Below are positions 53,241-61,896 of a stretch of 64,000 nt of DNA, piece by piece; the stretch's first letter is position 1, and every line of letters begins with the position of its first letter. Origin of the DNA: Nostoc sp. UHCC 0302 (GTDB taxonomy: Bacteria > Cyanobacteriota > Cyanobacteriia > Cyanobacteriales > Nostocaceae); the NCBI RefSeq assembly GCF_038096175.1, contig NZ_CP151099.1:5243501-5307500 (forward strand), in the 5' to 3' direction. The notes under the pieces are model-generated. The model saw only the letters and a program-made list of their open reading frames with translations. It did not search any database and was not told where the DNA came from. A program made the position numbers and the translations under genes.

Positions 53241-54542
53241 ATGAATATTGGTATTATTGGCGGAGGTATGACAGGGCTAGTACTAGCTCAACGTCTTTCA
53301 GAGTATGGTCATGTAGTCACTGTTTTTGAGAACAACAAGCAATTAGGTGGGCTGACAACTTACCATGATTATGGGTCATTTGTTTGGGATCGTTTTTATC
53401 ACGTCATCCTCCCATCTGATACTCATTTAATAAATTTTATTAGAGATGTTGGGCTAGGAAATAAGCTGCGTTGGCGCGGAACTTTAACAGGATTCTACGA
53501 ACAAAAAAAGTTTTATTCTATTAGTAATGCTATTGAATTTCTGAGGTTTCCACCACTGAATTTTATAGACAAGATAAGGTTGGCTATAACTTTATTATAT
53601 GGTTCACGTATTAACAACTGGCGGAGCCTCGAAAAGATTCTAGTAGAAGATTGGTTATTGAAAATTAGTGGGAAAGGCACTTATGAGAAGTTATGGAAAC
53701 CATTACTGTTAGCCAAATTAGGAGATAATTATAAGCGTATTTCAGCAGTGTTCATTTGGGCTTATATCAAACGACTCTTTTCAGCTAGGGATTCTTCTTT
53801 AAAAAAAGAGCAACTTGGTTATGTTGTTGGTGGTTATAAAACTCTTTTTGACCATTTAGAAAAACTAATTTGTTCTAATGGAAGTCAGATTCACACAGGT
53901 GTAGCAGTAAAACACATTGCTCCTCATCCAACAGGTGGAATTTGGGTTGAATTTCAAGGTAAAAAAGAACATTTTGATAAAGTTATTTTTACTGCTCCAG
54001 TCAATATTTTGCAAGAAGTTACTGCTAATGAGCTGGTAAACATTTCAAGCGATCGCAACTCAGTAGAATATCTAGGAGTAATCTGTATGGTTCTGATTAC
54101 TCGTAAAGCATTAGTTCCTTATTATGTTGTGAATATTGCCGACAAAAATATTCCTTTTACAGGGATTATTGGTATGAGCAACTTAGTTGGATTGGAAGAA
54201 ACAGCAGGATATCACGTTACATTTCTACCGAAATATATTCTCTCAAGTGACCCACTTTTAAAACAGCCTGATGATGAATTGCGTCAGCTATTTTTCCAGG
54301 GAATACGTCTAATGTTTCCAGAACTTAAAGCAGATGACATCGTTGCAGCACATATTAATCGAGCTACTAAAGTGCAACCATTACAAGTATTAAACTATTC
54401 AACTTTGGTTCCCAAGGTGAATACTGAAAACGATGATTTTTTTGTACTCAATACCTCACAATTTATCAATGACAGTGTTAATAATAATGCTGTTGTGCGA
54501 CACGTCGAAGAATTTTTGCAAAAATCTGCATTCCTGAATTAG
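53241..54542 (+). CDS. FAD-dependent amine-oxidase-type oxidoreductase
   Basis: A 433-residue flavoprotein. The N-terminus MNIGIIGGGMTGLVLAQRLS has the GxGxxG FAD-binding fold with the acidic end ENNKQLGGLT; the second motif DRFYHVILPSDTHLI aligns with protoporphyrinogen-oxidase-like and UDP-galactopyranose-mutase-like proteins found in glycan clusters. Its C-terminus has the FVLNTSQFIND-type closing motif with the second FAD contact. It would oxidise or rearrange a sugar or lipid; the direct partner is the GT2 gene 40 bases downstream. No membrane segment is seen. ATG 53241 is the natural start. Confidence 0.88.
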   Translation: MNIGIIGGGMTGLVLAQRLSEYGHVVTVFENNKQLGGLTTYHDYGSFVWDRFYHVILPSDTHLINFIRDVGLGNKLRWRGTLTGFYEQKKFYSISNAIEFLRFPPLNFIDKIRLAITLLYGSRINNWRSLEKILVEDWLLKISGKGTYEKLWKPLLLAKLGDNYKRISAVFIWAYIKRLFSARDSSLKKEQLGYVVGGYKTLFDHLEKLICSNGSQIHTGVAVKHIAPHPTGGIWVEFQGKKEHFDKVIFTAPVNILQEVTANELVNISSDRNSVEYLGVICMVLITRKALVPYYVVNIADKNIPFTGIIGMSNLVGLEETAGYHVTFLPKYILSSDPLLKQPDDELRQLFFQGIRLMFPELKADDIVAAHINRATKVQPLQVLNYSTLVPKVNTENDDFFVLNTSQFINDSVNNNAVVRHVEEFLQKSAFLN

Positions 54543-54582
54543 TGAAAGTTGAATTGCATCTTAAACTTTAAACGAGGTACTT

Positions 54583-55395
54583 ATGACTCTTTTTATCCTC
54601 TTACCTGCTTATAATGAACAAGAATCAATTCCGCCTTTGTTCCAAAGGTTTCACTTCTTACAAAATGTCTCTAACATAGATATACAACTGATTCTTGTCG
54701 ATGATGGTAGTACTGATACAACTGCTCAAGCTGCTTTGGAACAATCGCAATTGCTTGGTTTATCGTTAAAATTAGTACAACATTCAAAAAATGCTGGTTT
54801 AGGTCAAGCAATCAAAACAGGTTTCATAACCTTCTTAGAAGTTTCTCAAGAAGGTGATTTCTTAGCCACTATGGACTGTGATAATACTCAACCGCCAGAA
54901 CTACTAATGAAGATGTATGAGACTACGGTGGCTGGTGGCTATGATATTGCGATCGCATCTAGATATCAGAAAGGTTCTAAAGTTGTTGGCTTATCGGCTT
55001 TGAGACTGCTAATGAGTTATGGCGCTAGTTGGCTATTTAGAATTGCAGTCCCTATATCCGGTGTCAAAGACTATACTTCCGGTTACAGAATCTATAATCG
55101 TTCTTTGCTTATTAATCTTTTTGAGTACTATCGTAACAATTTATTCACAGAGAAGGGGTTTGCCTGTATGGTAGATTTACTGCTTAAAGCAAAGGTATTC
55201 AAACCGAAAGTTATTGAAGTTCCAATGGTTTTGAGATACGACCAAAAGCCAAGTGCTAGCAAAATGAAAGTAGTTAAAACTGTTGCTCAAACACTGAAGC
55301 TGCTATCAAAAAATCTATTATTCGTTGAGAAAGCTAACAATTTAGGTAAAGCGTACAAAAACAAAGAGAGAGAGCAACTTATAAATAAAGCTTAA
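54583..55395 (+). CDS. glycosyltransferase family 2 (dolichyl/polyprenyl-phosphate sugar synthase-like)
   Basis: A GT-A fold enzyme of 270 residues. FILLPAYNEQESIPPLFQRF starts the domain, LILVDDGSTDTTAQAA gives the UDP-binding pair of Asp, and TMDCDNTQPPELLMKM the metal-binding DxD. SGVKDYTSGYRIYNRS and PMVLRYDQKPSASKMK are typical of the polyprenyl-phosphate type. No C-terminal membrane helices are present. It follows the FAD oxidoreductase at 40 bases, so both are probably co-transcribed, and it is followed by a 13-bp hairpin. With the SMR-like protein it would make and flip a lipid-linked sugar. Confidence 0.92.
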   Translation: MTLFILLPAYNEQESIPPLFQRFHFLQNVSNIDIQLILVDDGSTDTTAQAALEQSQLLGLSLKLVQHSKNAGLGQAIKTGFITFLEVSQEGDFLATMDCDNTQPPELLMKMYETTVAGGYDIAIASRYQKGSKVVGLSALRLLMSYGASWLFRIAVPISGVKDYTSGYRIYNRSLLINLFEYYRNNLFTEKGFACMVDLLLKAKVFKPKVIEVPMVLRYDQKPSASKMKVVKTVAQTLKLLSKNLLFVEKANNLGKAYKNKEREQLINKA

Positions 55396-55406
55396 AAGAT
55401 AAAATT

Positions 55407-55439
55407 CTAAACCTCTTTCCTAAAAAGAAAGAGGTTTAG
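55407..55439. terminator. perfect 13-bp hairpin between convergent genes
   Basis: CTAAACCTCTTTC at 55407-55419 pairs perfectly with GAAAGAGGTTTAG at 55427-55439 around CTAAAAA. It lies 11 bases after the GT2 stop and before the SMR-like gene stop on the other strand. No T run follows on either side, but the stem is strong and well placed to end both transcripts. Confidence 0.75.
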
Positions 55440-55544
55440 ATAAGACTTTCCCAAATACTGTGAAAAGTCAGATAAATTATAGGCTATCAACAACAAATTT
55501 TCAAAATTAGTAGAGGTTGCATCTACAATAAAAGCACTCTCTGA

Positions 55545-55880
55545 TTAATTATAATTTAATGTGAATATACCAAGACCAATTAACAATAGAGCAAAAATTT
55601 GCTTAGCGCCAAAAGCTTCTCCCCAGAGTAAGTGAGCTAAGAAAGAGACAACAACATAGCTAATTGCAACAGTTGGGTAAGCAACAGAAATTGGTATCTT
55701 TTTAAGACAGTATATATAAAATAACGCGGCTACAAAATAAGACAGTAGCCCTACAAAAATATAGGGTTGTAAAAATAAATTTAGTTTACTTCCAGAACTT
55801 TGTACAGCTCCTGCTTTAAGGCAAAGTTGTCCTCCAATTCCAATAATAATTGAAGCCAATAATGCTAAGTAAGAATTCAC
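55545..55880 (-). CDS. EamA/SMR-type small membrane protein, possible lipid-sugar flippase
   Basis: A 111-residue protein with four membrane helices: NSYLALLASIIIGIGGQLCL, then PYIFVGLLSYFVAALFYIYC, ISVAYPTVAISYVVVSFLAH and IFALLLIGLGIFTL. The length and four-helix plan are those of the small multidrug resistance family, and the order resembles ArnE/ArnF-type proteins that flip undecaprenyl-phosphate sugars. It is convergent to the GT2 gene, so it is not in that operon, but the pairing of lipid-linked GT2 and SMR genes is common. The usual SMR charged Glu14 is not obvious in helix one. Confidence 0.8.
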   Translation of the reverse strand: MNSYLALLASIIIGIGGQLCLKAGAVQSSGSKLNLFLQPYIFVGLLSYFVAALFYIYCLKKIPISVAYPTVAISYVVVSFLAHLLWGEAFGAKQIFALLLIGLGIFTLNYN

Positions 55881-56042
55881 TTTATTCTCCTCTCTAAAAT
55901 TTACTATTTTAATAAAAAAGTTTGTTTTAATATAATATATTATTTTGTATATGCAATTAAATTCTATATTATTTTACAATACTCTAAATAGTATATAAAC
56001 ACAAATTTTATATTGAAGGGGAAAGCTAAGAGGAGTCTTAAA

Positions 56043-56079
56043 GTTTTAATCCCTAATAGGGATTTTGTGTAATTGGAAT
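56043..56079 (+). CRISPR. solitary CRISPR-repeat-like sequence
   Basis: A 37-base sequence starts with GTTTTAATCCCTAATAGGG and ends ATTTTGTGTAATTGGAAT. It has the start, the ATCCCTAATAGGGAT palindrome, the length and the ending of the 37-nt repeats of Nostocales type I/III CRISPR arrays (GTTTCAATCCC...GGAAC), with the usual C after GTTT and the final AC changed. No second copy lies within several hundred bases and no cas genes are in the window. It is most likely a relic of an array. Confidence 0.6.
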
Positions 56080-56198
56080 CTTCAGGTGTGAGTTCAATAC
56101 CCTTTTGATGAGTAGTAAAAGCGATCGCTTGTGTTGGGATAGTTGTTTTCCTTACTCTTCCCCATAATAACTAAAAGCGATCGCTGATGTTTGGTTAG

Positions 56199-56606
56199 TT
56201 AATTTAGTTTTCTTTCCCCTTCCCCACCTTGATTGATTGCATTGTCTACATCGGCTAATGTTTCATACTGTTGACAAGGCAACAATTTCAAGGCTCGTAG
56301 GACTTTCTCATCAACACCTTTTTCTTCAGCATATTTAACCAAGTCTTTTTTGCTGAGTGGATAGTTAACTGCAATCAAGTTTTTCTGTAGTTGTACTGGA
56401 CTGACCTTAGTGATGAAGATTTCATCAACTAATTTGACCACATCAGCTAGGGTTTCATATTGTTTTGAAGGCAACTTCTTCAAAAATCGTAGTACTTTCT
56501 CGTCAATACCTTTTTCTTCAGCATACTTAACCAAGTCTTTTTTGCTAAGCGGGTAGTTAACTTGGTTCAAATTTTTCTGTAGCTGCACTGGATTCAGTTT
56601 AGCCAT
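56199..56606 (-). CDS. tandem DUF2795 protein
   Basis: A 135-residue protein with two copies of a 64-residue unit: VQLQKNLNQVNYPLSKKDLV at 7-26 and VQLQKNLIAVNYPLSKKDLV at 72-91, each followed by KYAEEKG, DEKVLR, LP, QYETLADV. This is DUF2795, a small helical domain of unknown function found in many bacteria, often in several copies. AAGGAG lies 10 bases before the ATG. The last residues (GGEGERKLN) are coded by a C/T-rich repeat. HIP1 sites and a CRISPR-like relic lie just downstream. Confidence 0.9.
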   Translation of the reverse strand: MAKLNPVQLQKNLNQVNYPLSKKDLVKYAEEKGIDEKVLRFLKKLPSKQYETLADVVKLVDEIFITKVSPVQLQKNLIAVNYPLSKKDLVKYAEEKGVDEKVLRALKLLPCQQYETLADVDNAINQGGEGERKLN

Positions 56607-57233
56607 AATAAATCTCCTTATGGTCTGACGCTGTGGATTCAGTGAAGAGAGTGAAAAAAATCAGTAAAAGTCAGCTTGCACAATTATGGAGAGTAGTTGA
56701 TTGAGGAAGATGTAGCGCATACACACCTCACTCTGTAAGCTTTGTAAATTGATCTGATTCTCGTAGTACCGGATTGGCAAGCGAGTTTTCCTATCTTCAC
56801 CGGATGACCACTGTTTAATTGACAAATGAAACTTAACAAACTCCTTCGGGGCGGTAACAGCGAGTAGGGAACAGGGGATAGAAGATAAAAAACCAGCTCC
56901 GAAACAAGGTTTTAAGGCGTACTGGGCTTCGTCCTGCTGCACTAACGCCCCTTGTGAGTGAAAAATCTCTATTTCTCAAGGCAGGTAGAAACCCCGTCCC
57001 TTGTGGGCGGATTAGTTTCCCTTATTCCCTGTCCCCTGTTCCCTTTCTTAGTGCGCTATCTCTAGCGTGAGGCAGGTACTATAGAAGATTTATCCCTCTA
57101 AGGTAAGATTTGACAAATGACTAAACGTCATATTTCTCAAGACTTGTTTATTATATTTCTATGGATAGTAGAATACAAGGTCATATTCACTTAATATTAT
57201 TTTTAATAAAAATCGCTAGATAGCATATATTTT
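56607..57233. other. non-coding gap with repeat fragments
   Basis: No gene is supported. An open minus-strand frame at 56661-56942 has no ribosome site and is made of repeats (GGGGCGGTAACAGCGAGTAG, CCCTTGTGGGCGG and CCCTGTCCCCTGTTCCC). The region after 57050 is AT-rich. Confidence 0.45.
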
Positions 57234-57268
57234 AAAACCCGTTCCCCTACTTATAGGGAGCGGGTTTT
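57234..57268 (-). terminator. intrinsic terminator for the small gene at 57358-57546
   Basis: AAAACCCGTTCCC at 57234-57246 pairs with GGGAGCGGGTTTT at 57256-57268, with one mismatch, around a 9-base loop. On the minus strand the stem ends in TTTTAAAATAT, giving the U run. It lies about 90 bases after the stop of the minus-strand gene. Confidence 0.75.
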
Positions 57269-57357
57269 GAAGTTGTATTTGCTCTTTTGCCAGAGAAAAT
57301 ACCCAGTACGCCAATTTAAGGACATATAGATATTTTAGATATTTGCAATTAGTTATA

Positions 57358-57546
57358 TTAATCTTTTCTTGGTTTTTCAGCTTCAGTAATTGCTTGTTCT
57401 AAGAAAATTTTTGCATCATCAACTTGTCCAGCATCTAAACAACCATAAACAATTCTGCACCATTCTAGTAAATCTGTAAGCTGGTTTTTTTGACTATCGT
57501 GAATCATCGACTTTGAGACTACAGGAAAAAGACGTAAATTGTTCAC
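57358..57546 (-). CDS. small helical protein, function unknown
   Basis: A 62-residue protein from the GTG at 57546, which has a perfect AGGAGG at 57558-57553 upstream. A longer frame (from 57579) would put that ribosome site inside the gene, so it is rejected. Sequence: VNNLRLFPVVSKSMIHDSQK, LTDLLEWCRIVYGCLD, then AKIFLEQAITEAEKP. It looks like a short TPR- or helical-hairpin protein with two Cys. I do not know its family. The strong ribosome site and its own terminator show that it is a real gene. Confidence 0.75.
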   Translation of the reverse strand: MNNLRLFPVVSKSMIHDSQKNQLTDLLEWCRIVYGCLDAGQVDDAKIFLEQAITEAEKPRKD

Positions 57547-57848
57547 TTTATACCTCCTTTTGATGTTTGTCGCTTGCACCTCTATATTTGACCAAGTTAT
57601 AAACTATGAACTTCACCCTAAGATAGAAAGACAAACTTACTTAATATTTATTTAACAATTTTCGAGAAAATTTTTAGGTTTAAATACTTAAAAAATGTGT
57701 GAAGTAATCAAAAATTGAAAACACAAATTCTCTACTGTCTAGCTCTCATCTAGTTATAAGGTTCCTCAATCAGCTTTTAGGACGAGCAGCTAGAGAGCGA
57801 TCGCACCAAGCGCATTGCGAAAGGCGATCGCAGCTTATTCGGATCTTT

Positions 57849-58868
57849 TTATTGGGGAATGCGCTCAGCACCAAACTTGCGCTGATGCCAGTAGGGATAA
57901 ATTGGTGCGATCGCGCTGACCTCATTCAGTCGGTTTACTTCCTCTGGTGTTAGCTCCCACTGAGCAGCACCGAGGTTGTCTCGAAGTTGTTGTTCATTCC
58001 GCGCTCCGATAATAACGGATGTAATACCAGACTTACGCAACAACCAGTTGAGTGCTACTTGAGCAACGCTGACACCACGATTATTAGCCACTTCGTGCAG
58101 AACTTCCACAATATCGTATCCTTTCTCAAGATCACTGACCGTGCCAATATCGCCGATTTTTGCTCGTCGCGTCCCCTCCGGTTCCGACTGACCACGACGA
58201 TACTTACCTGAGAGGAAACCAAAAGCAAGCGGACTCCACACCAAGATCCCTACACCTTGATCTAAACTTAGAGGAATTAGTTCAAATTCCAACTCTCGCG
58301 CCACAAGCGAGTAATAAACCTGTTGTGACACATAGCGCTCCAAGTTCAAACGCTCTGATACAGACAGCGCCTTCATTAAATGCCAAGCTGAATAATTAGA
58401 GCAGCCAATGTAGCGAACTTTGCCACTACGGACAAGATCATCTAAAGCGCGAAGCGTTTCTTCCAGTGGAGTCAGAGCATCGAAACCATGAACTTGGTAG
58501 AGGTCGATGTAATCTGTGCCTAATCGTCTTAGGCTGTCCTCACAGGCTCGAATCAGATGATAACGTGATAGACCAGTATCATTTGCTCCTTTTCCCATAC
58601 GACCATAAGCCTTAGTTGCAATAATCACATCAGAGCGACGCTTTCCGAGAGCTTTACCAAGAATTTCCTCAGAAAGTCCATTTGAGTAAACATCGGCGGT
58701 GTCGAAGATGTTGACACCTGCATCAAGGCAAATATCAATCAGATGCCGTGCCTCGTCTACCTGAGTCGCTCCAATTTCTTGGAAAAAGTCACTACCACCA
58801 AAGGTCATTGTACCGAAACTGAGAACTGAAACCTTGAGACCGGACTTTCCTAATAACCGTGTTTCCAT
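57849..58868 (-). CDS. aldo/keto reductase, second copy type
   Basis: A 339-residue NADPH-dependent reductase. METRLLGKSGLKVSVLSFGT opens it, Asp and Tyr of the tetrad are in IFDTADVYSNG, Lys is in IATKAYG and His in YQVHGFDA. Cofactor motifs GKVRYIGCSNYSAWHL and SVIIGARNEQQLRDN are complete. It differs clearly from the reductase at 48688 (low identity outside motifs) and so is not a recent duplicate. The gene is single; the start has GGAGTAACAACAATG-like context (AAGGAGTAAC). HIP1 sites lie just downstream at 57797 and 57824. Substrate unknown. Confidence 0.92.
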   Translation of the reverse strand: METRLLGKSGLKVSVLSFGTMTFGGSDFFQEIGATQVDEARHLIDICLDAGVNIFDTADVYSNGLSEEILGKALGKRRSDVIIATKAYGRMGKGANDTGLSRYHLIRACEDSLRRLGTDYIDLYQVHGFDALTPLEETLRALDDLVRSGKVRYIGCSNYSAWHLMKALSVSERLNLERYVSQQVYYSLVARELEFELIPLSLDQGVGILVWSPLAFGFLSGKYRRGQSEPEGTRRAKIGDIGTVSDLEKGYDIVEVLHEVANNRGVSVAQVALNWLLRKSGITSVIIGARNEQQLRDNLGAAQWELTPEEVNRLNEVSAIAPIYPYWHQRKFGAERIPQ

Positions 58869-59027
58869 TGTTGTTACTCCTTGAAGCCGTGCCTATTTGC
58901 AGATCAAGTGAAAATTTTCTCACAATGGATAGTTTCTTCGGCTCTAACTCTGGTTACTATTAAAAGCAAGTACTTACAAGTCAATACGCTTGAGATCAGA
59001 AGACAATTTGCATCGTCAATAACTTTT

Positions 59028-60326
59028 CTAGTTTATTTTAACTGGAAGTTGAATTACAAACTCTGTACCTTGAAACAATTCTGAGATACAATTCAACTTA
59101 CCACCGTGTTTATCTACAATTTGATAGCTAATCGACATTCCTAAACCTGTACCTGAACCAACAGGTTTAGTCGTAAAGAAGGGATCAAAAATTTTTTGCT
59201 TCACTTCTTCTGTCATTCCGCAACCATTATCAGCAATTCTAATTAATACTTGATTGCTGTCTAAAAATTCAGTGCAAATGCGAATTTGGGGAACATTATT
59301 TGATACTTCTTGATTTGCAATCACTCTTGCCTTACTGACTGATAAGTTACAACCGATCATTGACTCTTTTAAAGTATCAATAGCATTAGTAAAGATATGC
59401 ATGAATACTTGGTTGATTTGTCCTGGATAACAATCAATTTTAGGTAAATCGGTGTATTCTTTAATTACTTGAATATCTGGATGGCTTCCTTCTCCTTTCA
59501 AGCGACTTTGTAAAATTAATAGTGTATTATCAAGACCTTCGTGAATATCGACTTGCTTTATTTCTGATTCATCTAGCCGCGAAAAGTTGCGTAATGATAA
59601 TACAAAATTACTGATGCGTTTAGCTCCTATCATCATAGAAGCTAATATATTTGGTAAGTCTTCTTTAATAAAATCGAGATCAATTTTATAGCTGAAATCT
59701 TTAATTTCTGTTACTTCTTGTGGGTAGCGCTCCTGATAAAGTGAAATCAACTTAAGTAAGTCAGCAATATATTCATCAGCGATAATAGCATTACCATAAA
59801 TGAAACTAATAGGGTTGTTAATTTCATGAGCAAGACCTGCAACTAATTGTCCCAAAGAAGACATTTTTTCCGTGTGAATTAGTTGAGTTTGAGTATTTGC
59901 GAGTTCTTTCAGAGTGAGTTTTAGTTGGCTGTTAGCTGCCTCCAGTTGTGCTGGACTTGGCAAAGCTAGTGCCTGGGGAATTATCGGCACTAAAGTGATA
60001 GCTGTATAAACTGATACGAAAGCAGTAAAAGCTTTGATGAAACCGGATAGCCAATAAGTAGGATGCCAAAGCGTCCATATTTCCATTAGGTGCGTTGTAC
60101 CACAGGAGATAATGAAAGCTCCAAATAATAAAAGTATGGATTTAAAAGGTAAATCTTCACGCTTGCGGACGAAGTAAACAAGGGCGATGGGAATAGAAAA
60201 ATAGGCTAGGGCAATTAAAAAATCTGATATAATATGTAACCCAACTAAACCTGTCTGCCAAAGATAACAATGTCCGTGTGGAATAAAAAAGCCATCTCCA
60301 AAAAGGCTTTGCAATATTTTCAGCAT
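59028..60326 (-). CDS. ethylene-receptor-type histidine kinase
   Basis: A 432-residue sensor kinase. Residues about 25-115 match the three-helix ethylene-binding domain of plant ETR1: [20 protein letters not shown] and [20 protein letters not shown]. Asp35, Tyr42, Cys75 and His79 stand at ETR1 positions 25, 32, 65 and 69 plus ten, so the Cu(I) site is complete. A short coiled coil leads to the DHp helix with His167 in LAHEINNP, then HATPase motifs ([28 protein letters not shown]). There is no receiver domain or GAF domain. It should sense ethylene or a related ligand at the membrane. The Synechocystis relative is Slr1212. A truncated response regulator lies next to it. Confidence 0.93.
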   Translation of the reverse strand: MLKILQSLFGDGFFIPHGHCYLWQTGLVGLHIISDFLIALAYFSIPIALVYFVRKREDLPFKSILLLFGAFIISCGTTHLMEIWTLWHPTYWLSGFIKAFTAFVSVYTAITLVPIIPQALALPSPAQLEAANSQLKLTLKELANTQTQLIHTEKMSSLGQLVAGLAHEINNPISFIYGNAIIADEYIADLLKLISLYQERYPQEVTEIKDFSYKIDLDFIKEDLPNILASMMIGAKRISNFVLSLRNFSRLDESEIKQVDIHEGLDNTLLILQSRLKGEGSHPDIQVIKEYTDLPKIDCYPGQINQVFMHIFTNAIDTLKESMIGCNLSVSKARVIANQEVSNNVPQIRICTEFLDSNQVLIRIADNGCGMTEEVKQKIFDPFFTTKPVGSGTGLGMSISYQIVDKHGGKLNCISELFQGTEFVIQLPVKIN

Positions 60327-60921
60327 CTTCTATTCAACGAGTGTAAATTTTCAGCCATAAATGACAAATTATACTCGCAGTATAGAGAAATGTCTGTAAC
60401 TTTAAAAAATTAACAGAATAACTATTGTAATTAATGTTAAGTTTAAAATAAATAATTTTAATAACAAACTTAAGATTAATAATGTATTTATTTTTTTAAA
60501 GTAGTTTTAAAACGGATATTTAAATCAATTTAATTAACTTTATCTCCTACACTAAATAGACTAATAAATCTCTTGTGATAGCACAATCAGAGTAAACAAA
60601 AAATTAAATTAAAATACGCTATAAATTATAGCGTGATCGCCTATTAGAAATAAGATGCCTGACTTTTAAAATAGGTCGGATATCTATGGCTTTTTTGTTG
60701 ATCAATAATATGCCTGTGGTTGTCTAACTATGCCCCAAACTTGCAACTTACTATTAGGTATTTGTGTATACTTGCTCATATTTAAGCCTGTAATGCATCA
60801 GCATTTGCAATAATTGTGGTAAACGCGATCGCTGAATATCATGCTGGTACGGTTGAACTCTCTAGTCGCTTACTCGCTGGATCTACTTTTACCGTTAGAA
60901 CCACCACAGGAGGTATTGCTC
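60327..60921. other. divergent gap between kinase and response regulator remnant
   Basis: No gene is supported. The region is AT-rich. AGGAGG at 60908-60913 is an ideal ribosome site eight bases before the ATG at 60922. HIP1 or near-HIP1 words are at 60633 and 60826. The gap should contain promoters for both genes. Confidence 0.45.
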
Positions 60922-61236
60922 ATGAACCGGATTCTGATCGCAGAGGATGAACCTAGGATTGCAAGCTTTCTAGAAAAGGGTTTGAAAGCTAATGGCTTCA
61001 CTACGGCTGTAGCTAATGATGGTGAGGAAGCTATTGACATGGCTTGTAGCGGTAATTTTGACTTACTAATCCTTGATATTGGTCTCCCTGGTAAAGATGG
61101 CTGGACGGTGTTGGAAGAATTGTGCGGTCAGGGTGAACAGTTACCGATTATTATCCTCAGTGCGCGTGACGGGGTGAAAGATAAGGTGTATGGCTTGGGA
61201 AGTGGAGCTGATGACTACGTTACCACGCCTAATTAA
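60922..61236 (+). pseudogene. response regulator receiver domain, truncated before the output domain
   Basis: A 104-residue receiver domain of the OmpR type. Acidic pocket residues Asp9 and Glu10 region (IAEDEPRI), phosphorylation site Asp52 in LLILDIGLPG, and Ser80 in IILSAR are present. The conserved Lys of the KPF motif is Thr102 in DDYVTTPN, and the protein stops right there. The normal winged-helix DNA-binding domain is missing. The stop is followed directly by a SulP transporter fragment in another frame, so a deletion has joined two genes. It might persist as a single-domain regulator but is probably decaying. Ribosome site AGGAGG. Confidence 0.75.
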
Positions 61237-61760
61237 AGCACCAGTAATTCTAGATGTGATCGCGATCGCCTTTATTGCCAGTGCCGAAAGTTTGCTTTCT
61301 GGAGTAGCCGTTGACCGATTGCATACTGGAACAAGAACTGATTTTGACCGGGAATTGGCAGCTCAAGGATTTGGCAACATGGTTTGTGGCTTACTAGGCG
61401 CTGTGCCGATGACAGGAGTCATTGTCCGTACTTCCGTCAACGTGGAAGCAGGAGCAAAAACTAGATTTTCCGGAATGCTACACGGTCTATAGTTGCTGAT
61501 TTTAGTGATTGCTACACCATTCTTATTAAATAAAAATGATTCCCACATCTAGCTTGGCAGCAATTCTAGTTTTCACTGGCTATAAGCTGATTGAAGTAGA
61601 ACACATTCGCCAGTTAAAGAAGTATGGACGTTTTCCTTAATCATATTCTCTGCTACCTTAATCGGGATTGTAGCTGCTGACCTACTCACCGGTGTGGTGA
61701 TTGGGATTGTGCTAACAGCAAGTTACTTAACCGAGCAGTATTGGCGGGGTTGCAGGAGTG
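61217..61760 (+). pseudogene. SulP-family anion transporter relic
   Basis: The frame to 61492 reads IAFIASAESLLSGVAVDRLH and GFGNMVCGLLGAVPMTGVIV, with the family's RTSVNVEAGAKTRFSGMLHG; these are central SulP/SLC26 membrane motifs. After a stop it continues in other frames: IPTSSLAAILVFTGYKLIE, then LLTGVVIGIVLTASYL-like words to 61760. At least two frameshifts or stops and no N-terminus are visible. The first part overlaps the truncated response regulator in a different frame. It was once a bicarbonate or sulfate transporter. Confidence 0.8.
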
Positions 61761-61896
61761 AATATTTTGTATTAGTTATTTAATTTACCTACAGAGTAAT
61801 TCAGCAAGATTGCGCGGCGATCGCTACATTAGAAGATAGAAGATATATCAATAAAAATCATTGTTCGTCCCTATTTATCCGCAGCTGACCAAAACT

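Noticed and set aside
56661..56942. Minus-strand frame of 93 codons
   Set aside because: It crosses several repeat fragments and lacks a ribosome site and family match.
57547..57579. Upstream extension of the small gene at 57358
   Set aside because: The perfect AGGAGG would lie inside the extended gene; the GTG after it is the better start.
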